Assembly (NCBI GenBank): GCA_032690845.1 | Contig: CM064433.1 | Location: 34,532,658 to 34,596,657, forward strand | Direction: 5' to 3' | From: Eleusine coracana subsp. coracana | Lineage: Eukaryota > Streptophyta > Magnoliopsida > Poales > Poaceae | DNA length: 64,000 bases | In this document: in pieces, positions 1 through 10,440 of the stretch | Layout: each line of letters opens with the position of its first letter | Numbering within the stretch: position 1 is the first letter of the stretch | The notes under the pieces: generated by a model | Seen by the model: only the letters and a program-made list of their open reading frames with translations | Told to the model about the DNA's origin: nothing | Databases searched by the model: none | Position numbers and translations under genes: made by a program

Positions 1-133
1 TAAAGATCATGGAGTTTTATTTTTATTTCTTGAGTATAGGTAAACCATACTATCAAGAGGGGTATAATTTATAAATGTGGTGAAGTCAAATGCTTAAATT
101 TGAAATAAATGCCACCTCTGTTGCCCTCTGTTT

Positions 134-700
134 TTGCCATCATCGGCAGTGCCAGTGGCCTCTGCCGGCAGTGCCGATCTCCCTTCCCAGAGGCGCTGTA
201 TTGCCCAGACACTTCTCGGGCTTCTGTCTTGCCAGCATCGGCAGTGTCGATGGCTCCATCGGCAGTGCCGATCTCTCCTTCCAGAGAAGACTGTTCTCTC
301 TGGCTTTCTGGCTGTTGCTCATCAGCAGTGCCGATCACCCTGATCAGCAGTGCCGGTTGGTCCTCCCAGAAATTCACTCTCTCTATCTGGCTCTGGCTGT
401 TGCTCATCGGCAGTACCGACCTTCAGATCGGTAGTGCCGGTCCCCTCCCCACAGAGATTGTTTTTCCTCGGGTTCTCTGGCTGACTGCGATCGGCAGTGC
501 CAGTCTGCTCGATCGGTAGTGCCAGTCAAGGTCTCCAGAGACCACTTGTCTTCTCTGTGGCTGCCTCACCGGTAGTGCCGATGTCCTGATCGGCAGTGCC
601 AGTGCAGGCCAATTCCTTATCTACGATCTATGGCAATGTGTCAGAAACCCTACCGACAGTATGGATGGCTCTATCGACAGTGCCGGTGCGGGGCGTCTAG
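134..700. repeat. Array of about 14 copies of a 15-base palindrome
   Basis: The unit ATCGGCAGTGCCGAT is its own reverse complement around a central base. Near-perfect copies occur near 143, 164, 238, 259, 324, 343, 406, 424, 489, 510, 569, 589, 651 and 672, with spacings of about 17 to 65 bases. Variation is concentrated in the arms (C/T and A/G changes such as ACCGGTAGTGCCGGT), so the dyad symmetry is often kept. The array ends about 50 bases before the TATA box. Confidence 0.85.
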
Positions 701-730
701 TCAGGCCAACGGCTCTTTTTGAGCCCTTTG

Positions 731-737
731 TATAAAA
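731..737 (+). promoter_or_regulatory. TATA box of the left LTR
   Basis: TATAAAAGGC lies just downstream of the palindrome array and about 50 bases before a C/T-rich leader (CTTCACTCTTCTCACTC). This is the expected place for an LTR promoter. No transcript data are available here. Confidence 0.6.
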
Positions 738-1386
738 GGCTTACACCACACTTCGTGCAAACTCTCTCCAACCCGAAAATCATTTGGCACTTTTGAGCTT
801 CACTCTTCTCACTCTCCCTCTCCAACTCAAAGCTTTATTCTTTGAGCTAGGGTTTGAGTGAGCCATTGTTTCCTAGTGAAAAGAGCACCATTCCACTCTT
901 GAGCATTCGATTTAATCATCTTTGTGACTTGTGCTTGTTACTCTTGGAGCTTTGCTCCTAGATGGTTAGCGGTGCCCGTAGAGCTCCCAACTTATGTGGT
1001 GACGCTTCGGGAAGTTTGTATTACCCTCCCATAAGGGAATTGATAGCGGAGAACTCGAGCTCGATCTTTGTGGTCGCTTGAGTGAGATTAGGGTTGAAAG
1101 AGACCCGGTCCTTTGTGGACTTCTCAACGGAAACGTAGAGTTCTTTGTGAGCCTAAACTTCGGTAACAAATCTCGTGTCTCTGTGTCCTTCTTTTACTTG
1201 TTATCTATTTATTCATGCTTTAGGGTTTGTTCTTGTATTGCTTAAATTACTAAATCTATTTGTGTAGCCTTTGTTTAGTTGTCTCTTATTGTTGTAGGGC
1301 TTCCTTTCTACTATTGTTGTAGTCAAATATCACCTAGTAACTACGAAACCACTTAAACCTAATTTTCACTCGACTGTCTACTCATC

Positions 1387-1460
1387 CATCGGCACTGCCG
1401 ATCACCCATCGGCGGTGGCTATCAACACTGCTGATCCCCATCACTGGCACTGCCGGTCAG
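1387..1460. repeat. Second small cluster of the same palindrome
   Basis: Four degenerate copies (for example CATCGGCACTGCCGATC at 1387) lie about 650 bases downstream of the TATA box, shortly before the LTR end. A similar downstream cluster occurs in the LTR at 39464-41276. Confidence 0.7.
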
Positions 1461-1521
1461 ACTAATAAATTTGTTTAAGTCCAATTTCACAGAATTTTTA
1501 GATTTGACTATTTAACCCTCC

Positions 1522-1522
<1 letters not shown>

Positions 1523-1551
<29 letters not shown>
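1523..1551. repeat. Uninterrupted 29-base poly(C) tract
   Basis: A pure C run sits where related copia LTRs have a short C7-C8 block before CTCTAG. The simplest reading is expansion of that block. Assembly or sequencing error cannot be excluded for such a homopolymer. Confidence 0.8.
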
Positions 1552-1552
<1 letters not shown>

Positions 1553-1581
1553 TTCTAGACAACTTTCAGGAAGACATTTCA

Positions 1582-2480
1582 GTTTGACCACCTACAACTT
1601 TGTGTTCAATCCTTGCTTTTTTAGGTGACCTGTTATTCTTCAGTACCTGCAAGATAAGATGAAGTGAGATCAATATTCATGACTTTGGAAGGTAAGTTGC
1701 ACCTTGAAGTCGTCATTCATTGAGCAAATAGCACTTGACTTAATCAACGACGGTGATCAATGTGAATGACTAGCAAGGAAAAATGATGCAGATCGATGAC
1801 GTGTTTTTATTGGATAGTGTTGAGGAGAGGAAATAGAGAAACAAAAAGTTGTTTAGGGACAGGGAGACAAAGTGATTTCATTTGATTTGCTTGTATACAT
1901 CGAACGAGATGATGAATGAATAGTTAGGTCCGCCAGTGTCTCACGAGACATACATCGAATACCTGATATGCACTACAACACCCAAGTATGCAACTGCAGT
2001 CCCGAGTGTTCCCTTATCCATGAATCGATTCTGTTTTCTTAACTAATGAATAGGGAAGAAGTGACATCGATTAAACAATTCAGGTCACTTCAAATTCTTA
2101 CTCCATCCAACAAGGAAACGGCATCGATCGAAGGGCATACTTGGGCTATGGACGGGAAAGAAGAAGAAATTCCACAGCAGTGGAGGCGGTGGCAGTGACG
2201 AGGCGTTGTGGAGCGGAGCCGACGGCGCCCGCGGCCAGGCCATATGCGAGTTGCTTTTGCCTGATCAGTTGTCGCCGCTGCCACGGTTCCGGCCACAGCG
2301 GTGGCAGTTGGCACGGGGCCGTCGTGTCCGCGGCGGCGGTGATGCCGTTCGCTTTCTTTTTTCCTTGAGACCAATATCGTCATGAAACATGCTAATGACT
2401 GTGCTGCCCTTTGCTAATTTCTTATCAATTACAATTTTACTCTTCTAAATGAACGGTGGGATTAAAATTATACTATTTCT
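1582..2480. other. Intergenic stretch, no gene recognised
   Basis: No convincing gene. The GC-rich part around 2140-2370 has open frames on both strands, but they show no recognisable domain and no splice support. No repeat boundary was identified between the LTR end at 1581 and the gypsy remnant that starts somewhere near 2480. Confidence 0.5.
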
Positions 2481-3018
2481 AATGACTGTGCTGAGTCACC
2501 TTGAAAAACTCCAAGCACATACTATGAGACTCCTGAACTTCGTCATCTGCTAACCAACCACATCGGCTAACACCTTTGTCTTGACCTTGAATTCCGAGAC
2601 AGCCTATGGTGTAAAATGCATGCCGGTCACGGGAAACTGACTGATGGAGGAACAAATAAAATAGCATCTCTTGAGTCGATCCATGCATGTCGCTTGCACC
2701 ATCTCAACTCAAAAGTCGATCCCCACCAGTCAACTAGTGTTGTCTGTTCTTTGCATGAGCCTGTAGTGCTGCACATGTATCCAGCTTGCCAACCTGGTAC
2801 CCAATGTTTGCCGCCATCATCCCATCAAATCTTCTGCTTGTGGCTGGACGGAGTGCACTAAGTCGATAGGGAGTCCTCCATCAACATTTTTGGCCAACGG
2901 CTTGCATAAGTGTCCAGCTGGTAGTGGAGTGCAAAATACATGTCAGCCGATAGAGTGAAACAATATAAAATAATATCGGCTGTCTCCACATGACAAAATC
3001 ACGCATCGCCTTTTCCCC

Positions 3019-6000
3019 TGTGACACTCCTAGTGTTATAAGGGTCCCAAGGATAACACTTAGTCAGCATGAGACCTAACACTAGGAATTTGAATTTAAAT
3101 TTTTTAATTCAAATCGAATTCAAACCAAATTGAATGACCCTTGCACTATAAGTCTCAAATTTTCAATATAAGTCACCACTGCAAAAATTATATGTTGTTG
3201 GCCATGGTCAAGAAGAATTTAAAGGATTTTCTCAGATTTTTATTCCATCAATAAAGGCCCCAAATAAATGCTAGAATGGTCAAAAACCAGCTCTATTCAC
3301 AAAATTCCTAATCAAATTTTGATAGTAACTGTTGGTGGTTAGTATTTTTATAAACACCAGCACATTTTGGGGAGTCTGCCTTATTTTTGGTCTGATTGTA
3401 TCAACTCTAGATTAATTCAATCAAAAATAATAAATGCAGTCGGCTGTTAGGATTTGAAAAAGAAAAGAAAAAGAAAACACCCTGTGGGACCCACCTGTCA
3501 GCGACTCAAAAGAAACACACCCGGCTGCCGCTGCCCTGCCTGACTCGGCGCGCGCCGCGTGGTCGCCGCCGTACGGCCAATGGCCGTTGCCGCGGATCGA
3601 TGGCCCCACTCGGCGTTCCGACATCCTCTTGGTCCCCTGCCCGGTCGGGAGCGCCTTCAGTTCCTTCTCCCCCATTCTCTCTGCTCTCTTCACCCGAGCC
3701 GCCCCCATCGCCGCCCGGTGCTGCTCCGCGCCACCGGCGCCTCGCCGTCGTCATCAGGTGCCCGTCGACATCCACGGCATCGCCTCGACGCCCTCAAGCT
3801 TCGCGTGAGGCCACCTTCCCCCTCCCGCACCGAGCCGTCGTGAATCGGTCTCTCCTTCCCCGCCTCCGACCGCCGCCCCTCCGCGTCGCCCGACCCCCAC
3901 GGTGAGCTCCTGGGCGATTCCTTGCACGGGCACGCGTGAGTGCCCCTCCTTTTCCTTCCCGACCTCACTCGGCTTCTGCCCGCGCAGCCGCTTGTCCGGA
4001 ACATCGCCGCCGACCGTCGGAGCCCCGCCTCGTCGTCGCCGAGCTAGCCCCGGTGAGCCACTTTCCCTCTTCGTGCGCGCCGCACGTCCGTTGAGGCCTG
4101 CTGGTTGTTAATCCCAATAATGCTGCCGCTGCCGCCTCCCCTGCCGGCCGCCGTGCCCGCGCCACCGCGCGTGGCAGCGACGCCGCGCGCGCGCTCGGCT
4201 CAAGCCGAGCTGGCCAGCGGCCGGGATGGCCGCTAGGCCGCAATGGCCTTTGGGCCTAGCCTCGCTCTCGGGCCGCGCCTAGTCCGAGACGCTCCCGCGC
4301 GCGTGCTCGGCCGTTGGGCGGCGCGAGTTTCAGCCCGACGAGCGGGCTGGATGCGGCCCACGTCGACAGAAATCGATTTTCTCATTTAAATCTATTTCTA
4401 GAAATAGGATAAACTTGTAAAATGCATAGTAAAATGATTCATGGGAATTTTGAGGCAAAATAAATTTTGTTAGCCTTATCTGGACTAGTACTAATAAGAA
4501 AAAGTGCTAAATCACAGTGCATGTTAGTTTTACTGTTAGGATTTAATTATATGATAAGAACCCTTATAAATTCATAATTAATTATAGGAAGCTGAGAAAA
4601 TCTTGAAATTTGGTCACCAAGTAGGATTATCAGTTTTAGTCTCCCTGGAAAAATGTCATAAGGTAAGTCTCTGTATATTAGCTGAAATTAATTTAATGCC
4701 CTTTTTCCTTATAATAATTAATAGAAATTATTGGCTTGGTGCATGAAAGTGAAACTTGGCAAATAAATCACTCCTGGTATAATCTAATTATAATAAATCA
4801 TCCCTGCCCATTTGAAGATCAGAATCATGTGAACTTACTAAATTATGCCCCGAGTGCAATTTTACCCGTTAATAAAAATGGTTCCGCTTTAGGGCTGTGT
4901 CACGGATACTTAGTACCTTGCGAGGGTTTTGCTCGACACACTAGAACACTAATTAATTAGCACCTACTGGACATGGACATCACTTACGTAACTTCACCCC
5001 GGCACACACAAACCCACCGTACTTTGGTGCAACGTCATCGCAAGTAAATACTGGAGTCCATGAAGGAAATACACGAAACGCCCTCACCCTGTGCCCCACT
5101 CAATAAGATATACTACTGAATGCATCTTCACACCCCGCTTACTTCCACGAATAACAGTGTACATTAACGTATTTATTGAGGAAGTGCCATGAATCTTCTC
5201 TTATAAGCAGCATCTTTTGCATCATATAGATCACGCCGTGAACCACGTGGAGACGGGACCGGAGCGGGAACCCGAAGGAGCCAGAGGTGCCGTTGCTGAG
5301 CAAGAGCCGACCCAAGGCAAGCCCCGGTGCATTATCCCCGTTTTAAATTTTTATTCTATCACTAGCTAGGGATGTAAGCTTGCCTGTGCATTAAGTGATA
5401 GGAGTTGATTAAAACCCTAGCGTGCAGTACGTCCCTCTTCCCGATTATTAGCCTCAGGACGGTAGTCGCTCTGCTTAAATTAGGACGACTACTCATCGAG
5501 TGGTATGGAGACCACTCGTAGATAGGAAATATTATCACTGGGGAACGAGATCGGATGAAGGAAAGGGTGGATGGAATCACAATGAAGACCGTACGGGCAA
5601 CTAGGTGGAAAGGGAAGGACAGTTTGTCTTCAAGGAGGTAGCCCCGTCCGAGTCACCTAAGGCTACGCCTCGTGTCCGGCCCATGGGATCAAGTTTGAAC
5701 GTACTGTTTGCATGCTGGAGATATGGGCCCAGTAAACCGACGTAGCTACGACTACCGCTTGGTCTGAAGATTGCCTTCTCCCTTCTTTGGTGGAACTGGG
5801 GCTGAGAGGAGGGAGCAATCCATCCACGGATGGCGGCACGGGGCGCATCGCGATGGGGGACCCTTCTCGGGGGAGACTGGACCCGGAAGACCCTGCGGTA
5901 CCGTGAGCGAAAGGTTGCTCCATGCGGCTTCCTGGAAGCGCGTATGGGTCGTGCAAGCAGGTTTCTCCTGCAGAATGTATATCGATTCGAGTCGCTGCCC

Positions 6001-6780
6001 CTCACAGTAACGAGTACCACTTGATCGTTGCTCCGGAACAGTGCCGGAAGCCATTAAGATGATAAGTGGGTTTAATACTGTTATTTGGAATTAGTAAGAT
6101 TGTATTGCAACCGTGATTATTATAGCTTTAGTGCAAACTAAATTTTATTATTCCGCACGACAACTTAACTTGATGCTAAAACTTGAAAAACAAGGATCCA
6201 CTCCTAGGCTGGCTTTCTGGCATTTTAAACCCTATCCCCAGCCTTTGCATGTCTAGGCGTCGGCTGTAGATGGCCATTTTGACGGGTCAGTCTTGCTGAG
6301 TAAATTAGTTACTCAGGGCGTAGCTCTATGTGGTTTTCAGATGACCAGGACGGAGACTGCCACTGCGGTGGGAGATTCCATTGGGAGGGCCAGCACCCCG
6401 ATTGCTGGAACATCGAATGGGAGCTATGCATGAATGAAGACGAGGAGTAGTTCCTTGCTTGACGGTACGGTGCTTGGGCAAAGTACCTATTATGGCCGGG
6501 ATGTTCCCTGTGTGTCGCCGTGAGAGGGCGATTGTATCTTAGCTATTTCGTCGAACTGGTGAACCAATGTTGAATAATTCGCTTTCGCAATTTACTTTTG
6601 TCAAAACTCTAGTTTGTAATATAACTCCGGATTTATGTAAAACTCTGTTTTTCACCTATGCTCTTGTTGCAATTATTTTTCCTCTGTCATGTGTTGTACT
6701 ATTGGGCGCCACAGCGCGTGTCGCCACCCGAGGAAGATCCTGGAACGGAGCTGTCTCCGTGGTAAGGCGGTTCCGTGACA
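3019..6780 (+). mobile_element. Solo LTR, about 3.8 kb, Del/Tekay-like gypsy
   Basis: Starts TGTGACACTCC, ends GGTTCCGTGACA, and sits inside another element. Flanks are TCCCC and TTCCC, an imperfect 5-base duplication. Organisation: AT-rich start with AATTTGAATTTAAA-type runs, a GC-rich gene-like block at 3500-4350 (probable transcribed leader), then an AT-rich remainder to the end. LTRs of 3-4 kb with this layout are known for the Del/Tekay (Retrosat2) lineage. No internal coding region was found, so it is most likely a recombination product. The lineage is inference. Confidence 0.55.
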
Positions 6781-7000
6781 TTCCCGCGAGTCGATGATAA
6801 GGTTGAGGCGGCATCTCGCTGATGTGCTTCACAGTATTCTCCTCCGAATTTCTCCATATCTTGCCAGCAAATCTCGGAACAACCGGCCCACAAATAACCC
6901 ATCAACCAACCTCCTTTTCCTTCACCAGCTGCATGATAGACTGGGATGTGCAGGTAGTACGGAGAGGGCGGTGCATTGATGTCCTTTTTCTCATGCTCAG
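6781..7000 (-). pseudogene. Gag-like gypsy fragment interrupted by LTR insertion
   Basis: After a possible splice acceptor (ATTAG at about 7001-7005), the minus strand reads EHEKKDINAPPSPYYLHIPV and then GWLMGYLWAGCSEICWQDM. This resembles the N-terminal gag region of grass gypsy elements (a 'PPSPYY.H.P' block). The frame runs to 6781, where the solo LTR breaks it; the continuation is to the left of 3018. Family assignment is from memory of similar proteins and is moderate. Confidence 0.4.
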
Positions 7001-7855
7001 CTAATAGTAAACAAAATATATGCAAGCCGATAGTAGCAAGATCAAGACTCATCAAAATATATATGTACCTGTCACGATCAGCTTCTATCTTTTTGATGCT
7101 TGAAATACCAATTTAACCAAAGTCGATAACAGGAGAACAAATCGACCAGGCAACATGAACGAATCCAGCCTATATGCATGCGTCCAGATTATTCCATACC
7201 ATGGCTCCACTTGTACTCCTTACGTTAATAAATACTTATTTGATTATAATCATGCCGATACCAGATGTAGCGGCTTCATTCTGCTAAAAAACTCTGAATA
7301 TAATATCCCACTTGATTAGCCCAATGATCATATCAATTCTTCCGAAGATAAGTTGTTTCAGCTTTTCATTAGGGTATCAAGCCGATGGTGAAGTAGTAAC
7401 ACAACTCATCGACTTGTTCTGTGCCCCCCAAGACAATCACAAAGTCGATGCCACACCTTCTTTCAACCTGGAAAATTACACCTTCCTTATGCTACTGCCA
7501 TATGATAAGTCCTCTCGTGTTTGCTCTATCCATCCAGCCTTCTTAGTGACGGAGCCTGCATATCTCTTGACTTGGCTAAAACTTTCTTTATGCACAAAAT
7601 TACTGACCTCACACGTGTAGATTCAACCGATGGTGGAAATGATAAGAAATAATATATATAACCACGCATCGGCTTTGCCCTCCGAGACGAAAATAGAGCA
7701 GCCTCTCGATAGAGTAAAGCTAGTGGACGTGACATCTTTCCGGGTTTCACAAGATATTGAAAATAGATTTGATCTCAAATCTGGTGATAAAATTACGAGT
7801 TCTTCTGATAGTCACCAAATAATAAAGATGGATCCCACCAGGCGTGCTAAAAGTG

Positions 7856-9473
7856 TGTTGACGCGAAAAAACAGACAGTCGATCCTCAGCGTGCAAACAC
7901 GAGGCCTGGGAGATCTGCTTACCTCCAGTGCAAGTCCGATGGCGCGCGGTAGACGGTGCGCGGCGTGCCAGTCAGTTTGACCATTCAACTGACAAGATGT
8001 GCGCCTACAAGTCGACGGACGATAGCCTCCAGGCGGAGAGTCTATGAAGATTAAGTTGATGCAGGCTCAGAGTCGATCCGGACGCAGAGTCGATTCAGGC
8101 AGAGTCGATGCATGCCAATTCATGATTAAACATTGGCTTTATATTGACAACATAAAGCATAAATCTACGAGCCGATGCACACTAGACTGACTACAATATT
8201 TAACGCTATATCGACCAGTTAATAGAATCACAATGCTGAGTCGATACAACACCTTGACAAATAAAGTTATATGATGATTCATCGACTATACAAATAGATC
8301 TAATGTAACATACAGAGTCGATGAACCAAAACCGATATAAAAGCTAAGCATCTGATCATCTATCGGTTATTACTAGTAACAAGATAACTCGTCGGCTAAA
8401 CACTCCGATGATACCCCGAACAAATCCTCGCGACGAGATCATTCTTGTATGATTGTCCAACTAGAAGATCAGACTTAACCGAGACAGTTCTAGATATCCC
8501 AGAAGATCGGTCAGAGCCGAGACAGTTCTTAGAACGAACGAACGCCCACACAGTACTAGATCTAATCGCTAAGATCTATTCAGAAGTGCCTCAAATATAC
8601 AGATCAGACTAGAATTAAATCGCTAGAATTAACTACGATAGATCAGTTTTCTCGAGACAGTATGTAGCTAATCCTAGCAAAACAACCTAGAAAGATCTAG
8701 TATACCGGATAACTAACAACCACAACGAACTAACCAGAAGATTGGTCCGCACCGAGACAGTCCTGGGCAGGTCGCCATGATCACCGGGGTGGCGAGTCCT
8801 CTGCCATGTCGCCAAGGTCGAACTAGTCGATGCAGCCTGCTTCATGATGATGAACCCGTCGGAGTGACAAGTCCTACATCTATTGCGGAGAGCCCGCTCT
8901 AAACGAAGAACCCGTCGGGTATATCTATTTCCAGGGTTAACGATGCGTCGAAGTTGTATATTGATCAAGAGATAGATTACAAATTACATGCTCCCTTTAT
9001 ATTTATAAGGAAGCTCCGACTTGGTGCACAAGGAAAGGCTAATCTAAACCGACTATTGCTAACAACTCGTAACCTTAGAATAAAATATTCTAGCTAATGC
9101 TAATCTGATACGCATGATCTTTATGGTTAGTGCCTTCCTTCTCGTAGATACTTCCTTCCATGCTGTTTGCTACCTTCGTCTTTCCTTCAGACGTGAGCTT
9201 GACCAAATAATACTTATCAGAATAATTCCTTTCATCACGTAATCACGTTGAACACTTACTTTCCTTCCTCCTTGATTCTTTTTCTTTTGCCATTAGTCAC
9301 TTGGCCAAATACCATTACGTGCCTTTACCAAATTAGGAAATAATATATTCCTAACAGGCCAAAAATGACGTTACGTGACTCCACCTAATCTTCCGTTCTT
9401 CAATTATCTTCGTCATCATTCCAAGCACCCTCTTCTCATTAAGCCTACATCATGTCAAATTTCAGTGTCAACA
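7856..9473 (-). mobile_element. 5' LTR of the minus-strand gypsy element
   Basis: On the minus strand it starts TGTTGACACTGAAATTTGAC, a common grass gypsy LTR start. It has a TATA box (TATAAATA, 9000-9007) followed by a leader, and ends near GTCAACA at about 7856. The region 8040-8110 contains spaced GAGTCGAT repeats. The inner end is uncertain by a few bases because several TG/CA dinucleotides overlap there. Confidence 0.55.
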
Positions 9474-10440
9474 GAAACACAGCATATGCATCCATCTTTC
9501 GGCTCGAGAATTTCACGGGAGAGAGATATAGTATAAGAAATAGGCTATTAAGTAACTTTAAATGAATTGTGGATACATCTGTATCCTTAACATACTGAAA
9601 CGACCACCATTATTCGTATCAAAGCAATAGCGATTCATAAAAGCTAAATCTTGTAATCAATGGTGGGCCAATAATGAATTTTTTTGCATATGTATTAAGA
9701 CGCTTGGTCTGATTTCGAAATTGTCCAGGTTTTTTTATGTTGTTTTCATTGCAAAATGATGGATCTACTTTCCTAACTTTCCAATTACGAGAATTGAAAG
9801 ACATGAATATGCAAGTTGTCTTCACGTGCGACACACAACCCAGTGTCCTCACGTAGGAGACATAAGTCTTCCTTCCATGCCATTATGCCAAGCTTCAAAG
9901 AGCATCATGTGTACAAAGAGTTTCATGTGTACGATGCTTGAGCATGTTGCACGCCGTGCAACATCCCCAGAACATCACTGTCTTCTTCACCTTGAGCATG
10001 TTGCACGCCGCGTGCTCATGGGGAGCAACAACGCAAGTCTTGTCGTTGTTGAATCTTACGTTAGCTGGGTGATTGGGTCCTCCAATAATGCATCCTGCGA
10101 GCGAAGTATAAGAAATGGTAGAATGAAATAAGAAATACGGAAGATTATTGAAAAGGAGAAATTAGTGGTAACCTATTATCTAAAATAGAGAAAAGGAGCA
10201 ATTGTATAGGGCTGGAAATTACCACATTAATCAGAGAAAAAAGAAAGAAAATTACCCACCACTTTCATTTATGAAAAATTAGCTTAAAATATACCTCCAC
10301 ATGCTATTAAATTACAGTATTACTATTATGAATAAGTAACATAAATATCCATATATAAATTTATAAATGACCCACTGCTTCCAGTATAAAAACAACACTC
10401 AGCTGAAAATCATATTTTACAATACTAGACTCTAATGCCA
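9474..10440. other. Intergenic DNA downstream of the NLR gene
   Basis: No gene recognised. At 9935-10020 the segment CTTGAGCATGTTGCACGCCG occurs twice about 60 bases apart. 10207-10300 is a dispersed repeat also present in NLR intron 2. The NLR transcript could extend into this region if the splice donor at the end of its last exon is used. Confidence 0.5.
10207..10300. repeat. Dispersed AT-rich repeat, copy 1
   Basis: Matches 15187-15280 in the same orientation. Shared landmarks are GGGC-T--AAATT-CCA, TTAATC-GAGAAAAAA, GAAAATTA-CCAC and AAAATA-ACC. The two copies flank the coding body of the NLR gene, one downstream and one in intron 2. Confidence 0.6.

Larger units (their letters stand above)
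1..1581 (+). mobile_element. LTR of a Sirevirus-like Ty1-copia element (left end outside window)
   Basis: Non-coding DNA organised like a grass copia LTR. A palindrome-rich upstream region is followed by a TATA box at 731 and a leader with gene-like C/T-rich sequence. Near the right end is the run CCCTCC-G-poly(C)-CATTCTAG, which resembles the C-rich 'CACCCCCCCTCTAG' block near the end of Opie/Ji-type LTRs, and the segment closes on CA at 1581. Known: Sirevirus LTRs carry repeated palindromes near the promoter. Seen: no tRNA-Met primer-binding site follows 1581, so this is a 3' LTR, a solo LTR or a remnant. The family name is inference. Confidence 0.6.
2481..9473 (-). mobile_element. 5' part of a minus-strand Ty3-gypsy element, split by a solo LTR
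   Basis: The element reads right to left: LTR (7856-9473), then leader and gag-like sequence (7855 to 6781). It continues at 3018 after the inserted LTR at 3019-6780. Both flanks share a peculiar word usage (GTCGAT, CATCGGCT, GCCGAT), supporting that they were once contiguous. Next to the LTR, on the minus strand, is AGCACGCCTGGTGGGATCC, resembling the leader that follows the primer-binding site in many grass gypsy elements. The left limit is uncertain, and no RT or integrase is visible, so the element is truncated. Confidence 0.55.

Noticed and set aside
2141..2383. Overlapping open frames on both strands in a GC-rich patch
   Set aside because: No domain, no splice signals and the frames are explained by base composition.
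3421..4243. Several GC-rich open frames as possible genes
   Set aside because: They lie inside the solo LTR at 3019-6780 and carry no recognisable domain.
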